In this document: positions 43,350-52,176 of the stretch, piece after piece | Layout: each line of letters opens with the position of its first letter | Position numbering within the stretch: position 1 is the first letter of the stretch | Assembly: GCA_934875375.1 (NCBI GenBank) | Contig: CAKXHL010000006.1 | Coordinates: 1-64,000 of the forward strand | Source: an uncultured bacterium | GTDB taxonomy: Bacteria > Bacillota > Clostridia > Oscillospirales > Ruminococcaceae | DNA length: 64,000 nt | Direction: 5' to 3' | Made by a program: the position numbers and the translations under genes | The notes under the pieces: model-generated | Seen by the model: the letters and a program-made list of their open reading frames with translations, nothing else | Databases searched by the model: none | What the model was told of the DNA's origin: nothing

Positions 43350-44675
43350 TTACAGCGCGCTGCCGATCAAATCATAATCCAGCACATCGTCTACATGTAC
43401 CGGCAGATACTGACCCACCGCCAGCTTTTTTTTGCTGGTAAAAAAAATTTTACCGTCAATATCCGGTGCGTCTGCTGCGCTGCGGCCGAAATAGCTGGAC
43501 GCATAGCGGTCATATCCTTCTACCACTACCTCCAGATCCGTACCCGTCAGTTTCCGGTTATATTCTTCCATAATTCCCATCTGCAGTTCCATGATGATAT
43601 CCGCCCGGCGCTGACGCACCTCAGGCTCCACCTGGTCAGCACGCTCCCCGGCAGGAGTTCCCTCCTCCGCCGAATAGGCAAAGCAGCCCAGACGCTCAAA
43701 TTTTATATCCTGCACAAATTGGCAAAGCGATTCAAATTGCTCCTCTGTCTCGCCGGGGAATCCGGTGATCAGCGTAGTCCGTAGCACAATACCAGGTACT
43801 TTCTCCCGAATTTTTTCGATCAGGGCAGTAATCGACTGCCGGTCTCCACGGCGGTTCATTTCCCGCAGCACCTTCTGATCGCAATGCTGTAGCGGAATAT
43901 CCAGATATTTTACAATTTTATCTTCTTCGGCCATTACTTCCAGCAGCTCGTCGGTAATCCAATCCGGATACGTATACAGCACGCGAATCCAGCGCAGATT
44001 TTCAATTTGCGCCAGACGATGCAGAAGTTCCGGCAGCATGGGCTTTCCGTACAAATCCATCCCATAGCGGGTGGTATCCTGCGCTACCACGTTCAGCTCG
44101 GTTACGCCATGAGCGGCCAAACGCTTCGCCTCTGCCACAATGTTATCCATTTCCCTGCTGCGATATCTGCCGCGAATCATGGGGATCGCGCAATAAGTGC
44201 AGCGATTGTCACACCCTTCGGCAATTTTCAAGTAAGCGAAAAACGGCAAATTGGAAATAATGCGGTCTCCCTCCAGTGGGAGCGCTTCTTTCGGGCCGAA
44301 CCGGCGCACCTTTTCTCCTGCCAGCGCTTTTTCAATGGCATCGCAGATTTCATCATTGGAACCAATGCCCAAAATGACATCCGCTTCCGGAATTTCCTTC
44401 GCCATCTCCTGCTGATAGCGCTCTGCCAGGCACCCTGTCACACAGATGACCTTGATACGCCCCTCTTTTTTCAGCGTAACAAATTCCAGAATATTTTCAA
44501 TCGATTCCTGCTTTGCGCTTTCGATAAATCCGCAGGTGTTGACAATGACCACGTCGCAGGTACCGGAATCGGTATGGATTTGATAACCCCGCTCTCTGAG
44601 TTTGGCTAATATGATTTCCGCGTCCACCTGATTTTTGGAACAGCCAAGGGATACCATCCCCACTTTAATCGCCAT
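43350..44675 (-). CDS. rimO: Ribosomal protein S12 methylthiotransferase RimO
   Basis: It adds a methylthio group to an Asp of ribosomal protein S12. 441 residues: N-terminal cluster-binding domain with GMVSLGCSKNQVDAEIIL, VNTCGFIESAKQESI and CVTGCLAERY, the radical SAM motif CDNRCTYCAIPMIRGRYRSR near 156, and a C-terminal TRAM domain (YDRYASSYFGRS). It follows recX by 3 bp. Confidence 0.95.
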   Translation of the reverse strand: MAIKVGMVSLGCSKNQVDAEIILAKLRERGYQIHTDSGTCDVVIVNTCGFIESAKQESIENILEFVTLKKEGRIKVICVTGCLAERYQQEMAKEIPEADVILGIGSNDEICDAIEKALAGEKVRRFGPKEALPLEGDRIISNLPFFAYLKIAEGCDNRCTYCAIPMIRGRYRSREMDNIVAEAKRLAAHGVTELNVVAQDTTRYGMDLYGKPMLPELLHRLAQIENLRWIRVLYTYPDWITDELLEVMAEEDKIVKYLDIPLQHCDQKVLREMNRRGDRQSITALIEKIREKVPGIVLRTTLITGFPGETEEQFESLCQFVQDIKFERLGCFAYSAEEGTPAGERADQVEPEVRQRRADIIMELQMGIMEEYNRKLTGTDLEVVVEGYDRYASSYFGRSAADAPDIDGKIFFTSKKKLAVGQYLPVHVDDVLDYDLIGSAL

Positions 44676-44678
44676 AAT

Positions 44679-45314
44679 TTACTCCTCTGTTTCACTTAAA
44701 TTCCGCAGTGCCGTGCGAATCTGGCCGTAATCGTATCCCAAGCGCAGCAGACCATTTACCGCCTTGCTGCGGTCTTTGGGGTCGCCAGTCGCCAAATGCC
44801 GGGCATATTTGCGGCAAATGAGCGTTTCCAGCTGCTGTGCCGCTTCTTCATCTGCAAAAGATTCCGCCATCTCCTCCATCACCTGATCGATCAGTTCCCG
44901 GTCGAATCCTTTCTGCGTCAGGCTCTGGCGAATACGCCGCGGTCCGTATTTTTTCTCACGCCACAGCATTGCCGCCCAACGGCGGGCATACGCCTCGTCG
45001 TCCACCAGCCCCAGATCCTCCATCCGCTGGGTTACTTCAGCGGCGGTCTGCTCCGGCACGGATCTGCAAAGCTTGTCAAACAATTCCTTTCTGCTGTGGC
45101 TGCGGCTCTCCAACAAATACAGCGCCCGCTCTCTGGCCCGCTGTCGATCGCACAGCTGCCGGATTTCGTCCAGCCTCTGTGGGGTAATCTGCTGCCCGGC
45201 AGCCAATCCCGTTTGCGCCAGCACCTCGGCGCTGATCGTTAAAGCATATTCCTCTTCTACAAAAAGATGATATCCTTTTTTCTTTGCTTTTTCAACAGCT
45301 GTGATCCGAAGCAT
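44679..45314 (-). CDS. recX: Regulatory protein RecX
   Basis: It modulates RecA filaments. 211 residues made of tandem three-helix modules (RERALYLLESRSHSRKELFD, MEDLGLVDDEAYARRWAAM, IRQSLTQKGFDRELIDQV, AVNGLLRLGYDYGQIRTAL). The start shares a base with the recA stop, so the two are coupled. Confidence 0.93.
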   Translation of the reverse strand: MLRITAVEKAKKKGYHLFVEEEYALTISAEVLAQTGLAAGQQITPQRLDEIRQLCDRQRARERALYLLESRSHSRKELFDKLCRSVPEQTAAEVTQRMEDLGLVDDEAYARRWAAMLWREKKYGPRRIRQSLTQKGFDRELIDQVMEEMAESFADEEAAQQLETLICRKYARHLATGDPKDRSKAVNGLLRLGYDYGQIRTALRNLSETEE

Positions 45315-46438
45315 TATTCGTCCACTTCCACATCAATGTTTACCGCTGTACTTTTCCCTTTCGCCGCAGGAGCCGACGGATCGGCAGGCTGCTCTACGGA
45401 CAAAGGGACAGTCTCTTTTTTCGGCGCCACCGTTTTTCCTCCCCTGGCAAAACTGAGCCGATCGGCATTGGCTCGGATCTGCTTGTCAATTTCGTCGGCA
45501 AAGTCCGGATGCTCCTGCAAATAGATTTTTACATTATCCCGCCCTTGTCCCAAGCGCTCTCCATTATAACTGAACCACGCGCCGGACTTATTGATAATAT
45601 CCAGTTTGACCGCCAAGTCCAGTATTTCGCCAGCGCGGGAGATTCCCGTACCGTACATGATATCGAACTCCGCCTCTTTGAAAGGAGGCGCCACCTTGTT
45701 TTTGACAATTTTAACCCGCGTGCGGTTGCCGATCATTTCTGTTCCGCTTTTAAGCTGTTCAATCCGGCGGACCTCCATCCGCACAGAGGAATAGAATTTC
45801 AGCGCACGGCCGCCGGGAGTCACCTCCGGATTGCCATACACTACGCCCACCTTTTCACGCAGCTGATTGATAAACACCGCAACTGTATTGGACTTGGAAA
45901 CGATACCCGTCAGCTTCCGCAGCGCCTGGGACATCAGCCTCGCCTGCAGACCTACGTGGGTATCTCCCATTTCTCCTTCGATTTCCGCTTTCGGCACCAT
46001 AGCCGCTACCGAGTCGAGTACAATTACATCAATTGCGCCGGAACGGACCAGCGCTTCGGCAATTTCCAAAGCCTGTTCACCGGTATCCGGCTGAGATACC
46101 AAAAGGGAATCAATATCCACTCCCAGTGCTTTGGCATACACCGGATCCAGCGCATGCTCCACGTCGATAAACGCAGCTTCACCTCCTGCTTTCTGGGCCT
46201 GAGCAACGATATGTAAGGCAACAGTGGTCTTACCAGAACTTTCCGGTCCGTAGATCTCCACAATTCTCCCGCGGGGTACGCCACCGATCCCCAGTGCCAT
46301 ATCCAGCGAAATCGACCCGGTGGAAATTGCCTCCACATTCAGCGTTGCCGTGGAACCCAGCTTCATAATAGATCCTTTGCCAAACTGTTTTTCAATCTGA
46401 CTGATCGCCGTTTCAATCGCTTTTTGTTTATCTACCAT
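45314..46438 (-). CDS. recA: Recombinase RecA
   Basis: ATP-dependent strand exchange protein and SOS co-protease. 374 residues from ATG 46438: QFGKGSIMKLG, Walker A GPESSGKTTVAL near 66, Walker B VIVLDSVAAMVPKAEIEGEM, loop L2 region near GVVYGNPEVTPGGRALKFY and the acidic end VDVEVDE-type tail. A start eight codons earlier has no binding site. Regulation is described under its promoter and leader. Confidence 0.98.
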   Translation of the reverse strand: MVDKQKAIETAISQIEKQFGKGSIMKLGSTATLNVEAISTGSISLDMALGIGGVPRGRIVEIYGPESSGKTTVALHIVAQAQKAGGEAAFIDVEHALDPVYAKALGVDIDSLLVSQPDTGEQALEIAEALVRSGAIDVIVLDSVAAMVPKAEIEGEMGDTHVGLQARLMSQALRKLTGIVSKSNTVAVFINQLREKVGVVYGNPEVTPGGRALKFYSSVRMEVRRIEQLKSGTEMIGNRTRVKIVKNKVAPPFKEAEFDIMYGTGISRAGEILDLAVKLDIINKSGAWFSYNGERLGQGRDNVKIYLQEHPDFADEIDKQIRANADRLSFARGGKTVAPKKETVPLSVEQPADPSAPAAKGKSTAVNIDVEVDE

Positions 46439-46720
46439 ATTTTTGCTCCATTCCGCACGCACCGCGCCATCATTTCACGAATTTGCGCTTTTATCCGGTA
46501 TATCACCCCAAACAAGAGCCTTTTCTCTTGCCAACAGGCTTAAACCTGTTACGCCCATTGAAAAGGCGCTCTGTCTGCGCCTTTCTTTTGGTGGCAAAGG
46601 ATAAAAGCATTCCGTTTTTCTCGCCTTGAGATCAGAGTTTTGATGAAGCTAACCGAAAGATATCCGCAAAAAACTCTGTCAGCGGCAAAATTTGCGTGCC
46701 TTCGATTTTCTTGTTGCTCT
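46439..46720 (-). other. Long structured 5' leader of recA
   Basis: About 280 nt of untranslated leader are expected from the promoter at 46727-46755. Three hairpins lie in it: 46562-46569 with 46577-46584, 46533-46538 with 46545-46550, and 46513-46518 with 46525-46530. The last is followed by three Ts only. No coding frame with support was found. Confidence 0.55.
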
Positions 46721-46726
46721 TTTGTT

Positions 46727-46755
46727 ATTATACCGTATTGCGGCGCAAGATGCAA
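46727..46755 (-). promoter_or_regulatory. recA promoter
   Basis: TTGCAT (46750-46755) and TATAAT (46727-46732) with a 17-bp spacer on the minus strand. Confidence 0.8.
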
Positions 46756-46773
46756 CCGATTTAGGCAAAAAAT

Positions 46774-46787
46774 CGAACATATATTCT
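46774..46787. promoter_or_regulatory. LexA-like SOS box between recA and the GntR gene
   Basis: CGAACATATATTCT matches the Gram-positive LexA consensus CGAACRNRYGTTYC at 12 of 14 positions. It lies just upstream of the recA -35 box and also upstream of the divergent GntR promoter. Confidence 0.6.
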
Positions 46788-46818
46788 CGTTTTCTTTTCT
46801 CTGATCACGTATTTTCAG

Positions 46819-46847
46819 TTGCGAAACGATTGCGTCTGTATTATAAT
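46819..46847 (+). promoter_or_regulatory. Promoter of the GntR regulator gene
   Basis: TTGCGA (46819-46824), 17-bp spacer, TATAAT (46842-46847). Confidence 0.75.
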
Positions 46848-46966
46848 AATAGCAGTTTCGAAGGACGAGTTTTGCCTTTTAGGGGGGACGTCTCCCGCCG
46901 GCAAAAGCAAGCCTGATTGGAAGTTCGTTTTTGGACGGACGCATTATGCAAAAAAGGATTGAAAAC

Positions 46967-47665
46967 ATGAAAGACAATCTGTTATCCAACGGTTATTCCT
47001 TGGCGGATAAAGTATTCAAAAAGCTGGAAGAAGAAATCCTTAACGGGGCACTGAAGGCCGGCGAAAATCTGACAGAGCTTCGTATTTCCGCCCGTTTGGG
47101 CGTCAGCAGAACGCCGGTGCGTGAAGCGATTCATCGCCTGGAGCAGGAGGGCTTGGTGCAGTTGACCCCCAACAAAGGCGCCGTGGTTGTGGGTGTCAGT
47201 GAAAAAGATCTGCGGGATATCTATGATATCCGTATGAAATTGGAAGGGCTAGCCTCCCGCTGGGCAGCTGAGCAGATTACGGAAGAAGACGCCAAGTCTC
47301 TGCGAGACATTCTAGAACTACAGGAATTTTATACGGCAAAAGGCGATCTGGATCAGCTTCGGAATCTGGATTCTCAGTTTCATGAACGAATTTACGAAAT
47401 CAGCGGCAGCCGTACCCTGCGTCAAACCTTAAGCAGTCTGCACCATTCCATTCAACGTTATCGAAAAATGTCTTTTGCTACAAAAGGACGCGCACAAAAG
47501 GTGATGGGGGAACATCAGCGCATCGTAGATGCCATTGCTGCTCACAACCCGGCTGACGCAGAAAAAGCGACCATTGACCATATCGAAATGGCCGCGACCA
47601 ATATGTTAAAGAATCTCGGCCTTTCCAGCGAAGAGGGCACTTCTTCCGGCGAGGCTGCGCAATAG
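46967..47665 (+). CDS. GntR family transcriptional regulator, FCD (FadR-like) subgroup
   Basis: 232 residues. Winged-helix domain at about 10-75 (EEEILNGALKAGENLTE, ARLGVSRTPVREAIHRLEQEG). The all-helical FCD ligand domain has a metal-site pattern: YDIRMKLEGLASRWAAEQ, LDSQFHERIYEISGS and HQRIVDAIAAHNPADAE. The ligand is unknown. The ATG at 46967 has AAAGGA eight bases upstream. Divergent from recA. Confidence 0.92.
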   Translation: MKDNLLSNGYSLADKVFKKLEEEILNGALKAGENLTELRISARLGVSRTPVREAIHRLEQEGLVQLTPNKGAVVVGVSEKDLRDIYDIRMKLEGLASRWAAEQITEEDAKSLRDILELQEFYTAKGDLDQLRNLDSQFHERIYEISGSRTLRQTLSSLHHSIQRYRKMSFATKGRAQKVMGEHQRIVDAIAAHNPADAEKATIDHIEMAATNMLKNLGLSSEEGTSSGEAAQ

Positions 47666-47684
47666 ACAAACGTTCTATCAATAA

Positions 47685-47718
47685 AAAAAGGCCTTTGCCG
47701 CTTGGCAAAGGCCTTTTT
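47685..47718. terminator. Bidirectional terminator
   Basis: Perfect 15-bp arms 47685-47699 and 47704-47718, with A and T runs, between the GntR and ferredoxin genes. Confidence 0.85.
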
Positions 47719-47729
47719 AGTAAGTACTA

Positions 47730-47900
47730 CTATTTCTCAGAAGGAGCGCCAACCGGGCAAACACCAGCGCAAGCACCGCAGCTAATACAGGTCCCCTCGT
47801 CGATTACGTATTTACCGTCACCGGCAGAGATCGCAGAAACGGGGCATTCCGCCTCGCAAGCGCCACAGCTGATGCACTCGTCAGAAATTACATATGCCAT
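47730..47900 (-). CDS. 2[4Fe-4S] ferredoxin, clostridial type
   Basis: A 56-residue electron carrier with two CxxCxxCxxxCP clusters: CISCGACEAECP near residues 9-20 and CISCGACAGVCP near 38-49. Acidic overall. The ATG at 47900 gives MAYVISDECISCG, with GGAGG upstream; a longer in-frame start has no such site. Its own promoter precedes it. Confidence 0.95.
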   Translation of the reverse strand: MAYVISDECISCGACEAECPVSAISAGDGKYVIDEGTCISCGACAGVCPVGAPSEK

Positions 47901-47932
47901 TGCAAATCCACCTCCATTACCATTTTGACAAC

Positions 47933-47960
47933 ATTGTATCACGTTCCGCAAAAAAATCAA
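47933..47960 (-). promoter_or_regulatory. Ferredoxin promoter
   Basis: TTGATT (47955-47960), 16-bp spacer, TACAAT (47933-47938) on the minus strand. Confidence 0.7.
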
Positions 47961-47997
47961 CCGTTTTCGGAGATTTTTCTCCTGTTTTACCGAATCT

Positions 47998-48864
47998 TTA
48001 CTCCATGATCTCCTTGAGCGCTTCTATCTCTTTTTGGTCCACCTTAATCCTACCATCCCGCAACAGGTGAACCTCTTCCTTCGGATACACCCGCGCTGGC
48101 GCATCGGGATTGGCATCCAACCGAACCTTCAGCAGCCCGGACAGCAGGTTTACTTCTACCACCTTGCCCTTGCCGTCGACCGTTCCCACCAGCGCTCCCA
48201 CCTTTGGGGTGGTGCGCAGCAGATCTTCATATGCTTCCTGCTCATACTTTAAGCAGCACATCAGCCGCCCACAGGTACCGGAAATTTTTACCGGATTCAA
48301 CGACAGGCTCTGTTCCTTCGCCATCTTGATCGAAACCGGCTGAAATTCCCCCAAGAAAGTCGAGCAGCAAAACGGCCGACCGCAGATGCCAAGGCCACCC
48401 AGCATTTTTGCCTCGTCCCGCACGCCGATCTGCCGCAACTCAATACGGGTGCGGAATACCGAAGCCAGATCCTTCACCAGCTCCCGGAAATCTACCCGTC
48501 CATCGGCGGTGAAATAAAATAAAATCTTATTGTTGTCAAACGTATACTCTACATCCACCAGCTTCATGTCCAGCTTGTGGACGGCAATTTTTTCATTGCA
48601 TATTTTTGCGGCAGCGGCCTGCTTTTCCTGATTTTTGCGCACCTGCGCCAAATCCTCCTTGGTCGCTTTCCGGATTACCTTTTTCAGCGGTTTAACAACG
48701 CTCTCGTCACTGACCTGCCGATTTTCCATTGCCACCTCGCCGCACTCTACGCCGCGGGCTGTTTCAACGATCACGCTGTCTTCTTTCTGCACCTGAACGC
48801 CGGCGGGATCAAAATAATACACCTTGCCCACCTGCTTAAATCTCACGCCAATTACTTCCGCCAT
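47998..48864 (-). CDS. ricT: PSP1 family protein RicT (YaaT)
   Basis: 288 residues. In B. subtilis this protein joins YlbF and YmcA in a complex that affects RNA processing, competence and sporulation. Recognised by EVIGVRFKQVGKVYYFDP at the start, the conserved GGLGICGRPFCCSTFLGEF and SGTCGRLMCCLKYEQEAYED with the cluster-binding Cys residues. Directly after holB (12 bp). Confidence 0.94.
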   Translation of the reverse strand: MAEVIGVRFKQVGKVYYFDPAGVQVQKEDSVIVETARGVECGEVAMENRQVSDESVVKPLKKVIRKATKEDLAQVRKNQEKQAAAAKICNEKIAVHKLDMKLVDVEYTFDNNKILFYFTADGRVDFRELVKDLASVFRTRIELRQIGVRDEAKMLGGLGICGRPFCCSTFLGEFQPVSIKMAKEQSLSLNPVKISGTCGRLMCCLKYEQEAYEDLLRTTPKVGALVGTVDGKGKVVEVNLLSGLLKVRLDANPDAPARVYPKEEVHLLRDGRIKVDQKEIEALKEIME

Positions 48865-48876
48865 GGTTCCTCCATT

Positions 48877-49836
48877 CTATTCCTCGAAAGCGCTGCCAAT
48901 CCCGGCACCCAGCCAAGTAGTCAGCAACGTCATACTTATGTTTTGGCGGGCATACTCCATGCCCTGTTCTATTATACCAAGGACTCTACCCGCCTGCAAC
49001 GGAAGAATGCGGAACTGCCGGGTGTTTTTTGCAAAAAAGGAATCCTTTGTATTTTTCGCTAACAGCTGGCGCACCTGCTCCAGGCACTGAAGCAGTCCTT
49101 CCCGGTCATTCTCAAAACCGGCAAGCACCTGCAGAATGCCGAATCGATCCGCCGTTTCCATTTTACTGCACAAATCCACAGCCTTTTCTAAAAGCGCCGC
49201 ATATTTTTCATCCGCCAGCAGCTTTTTTGCCCGCCCAACATTGCCGCCGCTTTGAGCCGCCGCTTTCCGAGCCTTTTCCTCTCCCAATTCCGGGATCTGT
49301 TCCAGCAGGGCTTTGGCTGTCAGCGCTTCGCCCGGCCCTGCCAGCGGCAGCGCCACCACACGGGACCGCACAGTTTCCAAAAGCCGGGAACGGTTGTCGC
49401 AGGTCAAAAGGAACAGCACGCCGGCAGGCGGTTCTTCCAGCAGTTTGAGCAAAGCATTCTGTGCCCAGGAGGTCATATACTGCGTCTCGCACAGGATATA
49501 CACTTTTCGCGGCGCCTCGTTAGGCTTGACCCACGCGTCTGCCCGCAGGCGCTCAATCTGCTCCTTTTGAAAGGATTTTTTTCCCGGCTCCGGCGCAATC
49601 ATCTGCACATCCGGATGAATCCCCTTAAAAATTTTCCGGCATTGGCGGCATTGGCCGCAGGGAGGATTTTCTCCCTCGCACAATGCGGCGGCGGCAATCA
49701 GCCGGGCAAAGGTTTTTCGCCCGGAACCTTCTTCGCCCTCCAATAAAATCCCATGCGGAAAGCGCCCGTCTCTTTGATAAAAGACGAGCGCCTCTTTTGC
49801 TTTGTCATTTCCGTAAAACCGGTTTAATAACGACAT
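48877..49836 (-). CDS. holB: DNA polymerase III delta' subunit
   Basis: Part of the clamp loader. 319 residues: GILLEGEEGSGRKTFARLIA (degenerate Walker A), the zinc ligands CEGENPPCGQCRQC, QIERLRADAWVKPNEAPRKV and QNALLKLLEEPPAGVLFLLT. Between darA and ricT, an arrangement known from B. subtilis (yaaQ-yaaR-holB-yaaT), here without yaaR. Confidence 0.93.
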   Translation of the reverse strand: MSLLNRFYGNDKAKEALVFYQRDGRFPHGILLEGEEGSGRKTFARLIAAAALCEGENPPCGQCRQCRKIFKGIHPDVQMIAPEPGKKSFQKEQIERLRADAWVKPNEAPRKVYILCETQYMTSWAQNALLKLLEEPPAGVLFLLTCDNRSRLLETVRSRVVALPLAGPGEALTAKALLEQIPELGEEKARKAAAQSGGNVGRAKKLLADEKYAALLEKAVDLCSKMETADRFGILQVLAGFENDREGLLQCLEQVRQLLAKNTKDSFFAKNTRQFRILPLQAGRVLGIIEQGMEYARQNISMTLLTTWLGAGIGSAFEE

Positions 49837-49854
49837 TTTTGGATTACCCCAGAC

Positions 49855-50178
49855 CTACAGTTTTTTAAACTGCTCCACATCCAGAACAAAAATGGTAGCT
49901 CCGCCAACAGTGACTTCCACCGGGAACGACGTATACATTCCCACGCCATAAGATGCAGAGGAAGGAACCATCTGTTTTCTCTTTTTACTGTGTTCTCCGA
50001 TGACATTGATCGCTTTGTCTACATTTTCGTCCTCAGTACCGATTAAAAATGTGGTGTTGCCGCTCATCAGGAAGCCGCCGGTCGTAGCCAGTTTTGTAAC
50101 CGAAAAATTGTTTTTGGTCAACGCGGAAGAAACCATAGAGCTGTCATCACTGGAAACAATAGCAAGAATTAATTTCAT
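49855..50178 (-). CDS. darA: Cyclic di-AMP receptor DarA (PstA, YaaQ)
   Basis: A 107-residue PII-like trimer that binds cyclic di-AMP. MKLILAIVSSDDSSMVSSAL, VTKLATTGGFLMSGNTTFLI and GATIFVLDVEQFKKL are all typical. First gene of the darA-holB-ricT unit; its signalling target is unknown in all hosts. Confidence 0.93.
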   Translation of the reverse strand: MKLILAIVSSDDSSMVSSALTKNNFSVTKLATTGGFLMSGNTTFLIGTEDENVDKAINVIGEHSKKRKQMVPSSASYGVGMYTSFPVEVTVGGATIFVLDVEQFKKL

Positions 50179-50218
50179 ACATAGCCCTCCTTTTGCGGCA
50201 AAGTTTTGCCTTGGCTTT

Positions 50219-50247
50219 ATTATACCACAGTTTTCCGGGGATTGCCA
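50219..50247 (-). promoter_or_regulatory. Promoter of darA-holB-ricT
   Basis: TGGCAA (50242-50247), 17-bp spacer, TATAAT (50219-50224). The -35 box is imperfect. Confidence 0.65.
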
Positions 50248-50297
50248 TAGCTTTTTTGATTACAAACCTGTTAATTTTGTATAAATTAGGTAAAAGT

Positions 50298-51332
50298 CTA
50301 ATGTCTTTTCCTTTTTTCCCGGATTGCCATTACCACGTCTACCAGCTTTCCGATTACCGGTCGATAGGTATAATTCCACTCTCCTGCATATTCATCCAGC
50401 TGTCCATTAAAACCTTTCTTAAACCGGTAAAGCCCGTACATCGGACCATTTTCATCCAAATTACCGGATACACCCTGAAAGTCGTACAGCGTACAACCTG
50501 TCTCCACTGCCCAGCGGATCATTTCCCACTGCATCAGATAATTGGGCATTACATTGCGGTACACATTGTCCGACGCACCATATACATAACAGGTTTTCCC
50601 TGCATAATTGGTAGCAATCGCACCGCAGACGGCGTTGCCCTCGTAAAAGCCCATATAAAGCCGTGCGTGCTCGCCCAGCGCTTTTAACATCCGCGCAAAA
50701 TAGCTCTTGGGACGAACCCGGAATCCATCCCGCTCTCCAGTGGTCTGCATAATGCGCACAAAGTCATCCAGGTACTCCTGCCCCACAACCCGAACTTCTA
50801 CGCCATGTTTCATGGCCACCCGCACATTGTATCGGGTTTTTTGGGTCAAATTTGCAAAAAGCTCCTCTTCACTGCGGCCGTTCAAAAACAGATGGTAATT
50901 GAACCGGGCCTGAATGGTTTCAAAACCTTCCGGCCCGGCAAAAAGCGAAAAGCCCATTTCTTTCATGGTTTGGGCCACCTGCTCGTCTGCGGCCAAAACT
51001 TCCGGATCCCATTTGAGCTGATAAGCGTAATATTGTTTTGCCAGCTGATCCAACCCGCTTTTGAGCTCTTTCAGCAGCGGGCGGTTTTCCAGATCGCAGA
51101 CCGGCCCACGGGGTGCGTATAAAAGCGCCGCTCCAATCACCGGCAGCTTCTGCACCAATACCGCACACCCGGCGCGAATCTTCCCGGCAGCGTCCCGTAC
51201 AACAACCACCTCGCCTTTCCAGTTGTTCTTCACCTGGAACCAGCGGGTAGACTGGGTAAATCCGCCGCGGGGATGGTTTTGGCAGAAAGCTTCATATTCT
51301 TCGTACTGTTCCGGCCGCAAAATTTCTGTCAT
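50298..51332 (-). CDS. FemX/FemAB-type peptidoglycan bridge aminoacyltransferase
   Basis: 344 residues with two GNAT-like halves and a C-terminal coiled-coil-poor tail. CQNHPRGGFTQSTRWFQVKNNW at the N-terminus, LLYAPRGPVCDLENRPLLKE, the FLNGRSEEELFANLTQKTRYNVR helix and DFQGVSGNLDENGPMYGLYRFKKGF at the end match FemX/FemA enzymes, which attach the first bridge amino acid to lipid II using charged tRNA. The amino acid is not readable. It follows queG by 4 bp. Confidence 0.9.
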   Translation of the reverse strand: MTEILRPEQYEEYEAFCQNHPRGGFTQSTRWFQVKNNWKGEVVVVRDAAGKIRAGCAVLVQKLPVIGAALLYAPRGPVCDLENRPLLKELKSGLDQLAKQYYAYQLKWDPEVLAADEQVAQTMKEMGFSLFAGPEGFETIQARFNYHLFLNGRSEEELFANLTQKTRYNVRVAMKHGVEVRVVGQEYLDDFVRIMQTTGERDGFRVRPKSYFARMLKALGEHARLYMGFYEGNAVCGAIATNYAGKTCYVYGASDNVYRNVMPNYLMQWEMIRWAVETGCTLYDFQGVSGNLDENGPMYGLYRFKKGFNGQLDEYAGEWNYTYRPVIGKLVDVVMAIREKRKRH

Positions 51333-51336
51333 ATGC

Positions 51337-52176
51337 TCACTCTCCTGTATCCGGCCCGCCGCCGGAAGCTTTTCTTTTTATTATACGCAGATTTCTCTGC
51401 AATACTTTGATCCCCCGGTATCCAAACGCCCTTTCTTTTATCAGGCGCGGCAAATTCTCTTCCCGGATCATCCCATCCAGTTCCTGACAGAAAGCTGGTA
51501 TATCGGTCCGTTTCGGCGGACGATTATAAGGGCAAACCTCATTGCAGATATCGCATCCCCAGGCAAGGCCGCCTTTTTGCACCTGCTGCTGCTCCCAATC
51601 CGTCAGTTCCCCTTTTTTCTGGGTGATGTGCGAGCGGCATCGGCTTTTGTCCACTCCCGCCGGGGACAGCGCACCTGCCGGACAAGCATCCAGGCACCGC
51701 CGGCATGCTTCGCAGCCGGATTCCATCGGCATGGACGGCTCCAGCCAAAGATCCGTGACAATTTCAGCAATAAAATGATAGGTGCCGTAAACCGGACTGA
51801 TTAAAAGCCCATTGTTTCCCACAAATCCAAGCCCTGCCAGCCTGGCGGCCGTCACCTCGCGGATCGGTGAATTGTCTGTAAAAAAAGAAAATGCCTGCGC
51901 AGGCCAGATTTCCCGCATCTGCTGTACTGCCGGAGACAGCAGTTCTTCTGCCAACACATGATAATCCCGGGCCCAGGCGTATCTAGAAATATTATGCGCC
52001 CGCTCGCCGGCGTAGTACCCCAGCAGGCAAACAATCACCGACCGGGCGTTCTGCGGCAGGCGGACCGCGGCACGGCACTCCAGCAGCGGCAAAGCGTCCG
52101 AAAAGGAAGCGACTCCCCAGTGATACAGTCCGGCATCCGCCAAAATCCTGCCGATTTTTTCTTTGCTATCCATCAT
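51337..52176 (-). CDS. queG: Epoxyqueuosine reductase QueG (short form)
   Basis: Last step of queuosine synthesis in tRNA. 279 residues, clearly shorter than the 310-380 usual for QueG because the C-terminal HEAT-like part is missing. The catalytic and cobalamin part is present: DNSPIREVTAARLAGLGFVG, then two clusters CEACRRCLDACPAGAL and CDICNEVCPYN. It overlaps trmB by 11 bp. Shortened clostridial forms are known in general, so activity is plausible. Confidence 0.88.
   Translation of the reverse strand: MMDSKEKIGRILADAGLYHWGVASFSDALPLLECRAAVRLPQNARSVIVCLLGYYAGERAHNISRYAWARDYHVLAEELLSPAVQQMREIWPAQAFSFFTDNSPIREVTAARLAGLGFVGNNGLLISPVYGTYHFIAEIVTDLWLEPSMPMESGCEACRRCLDACPAGALSPAGVDKSRCRSHITQKKGELTDWEQQQVQKGGLAWGCDICNEVCPYNRPPKRTDIPAFCQELDGMIREENLPRLIKERAFGYRGIKVLQRNLRIIKRKASGGGPDTGE

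Noticed and set aside
46549..46755. Small minus-strand frame in the recA leader
   Set aside because: It crosses the recA -10 box, has no binding site and no known family.
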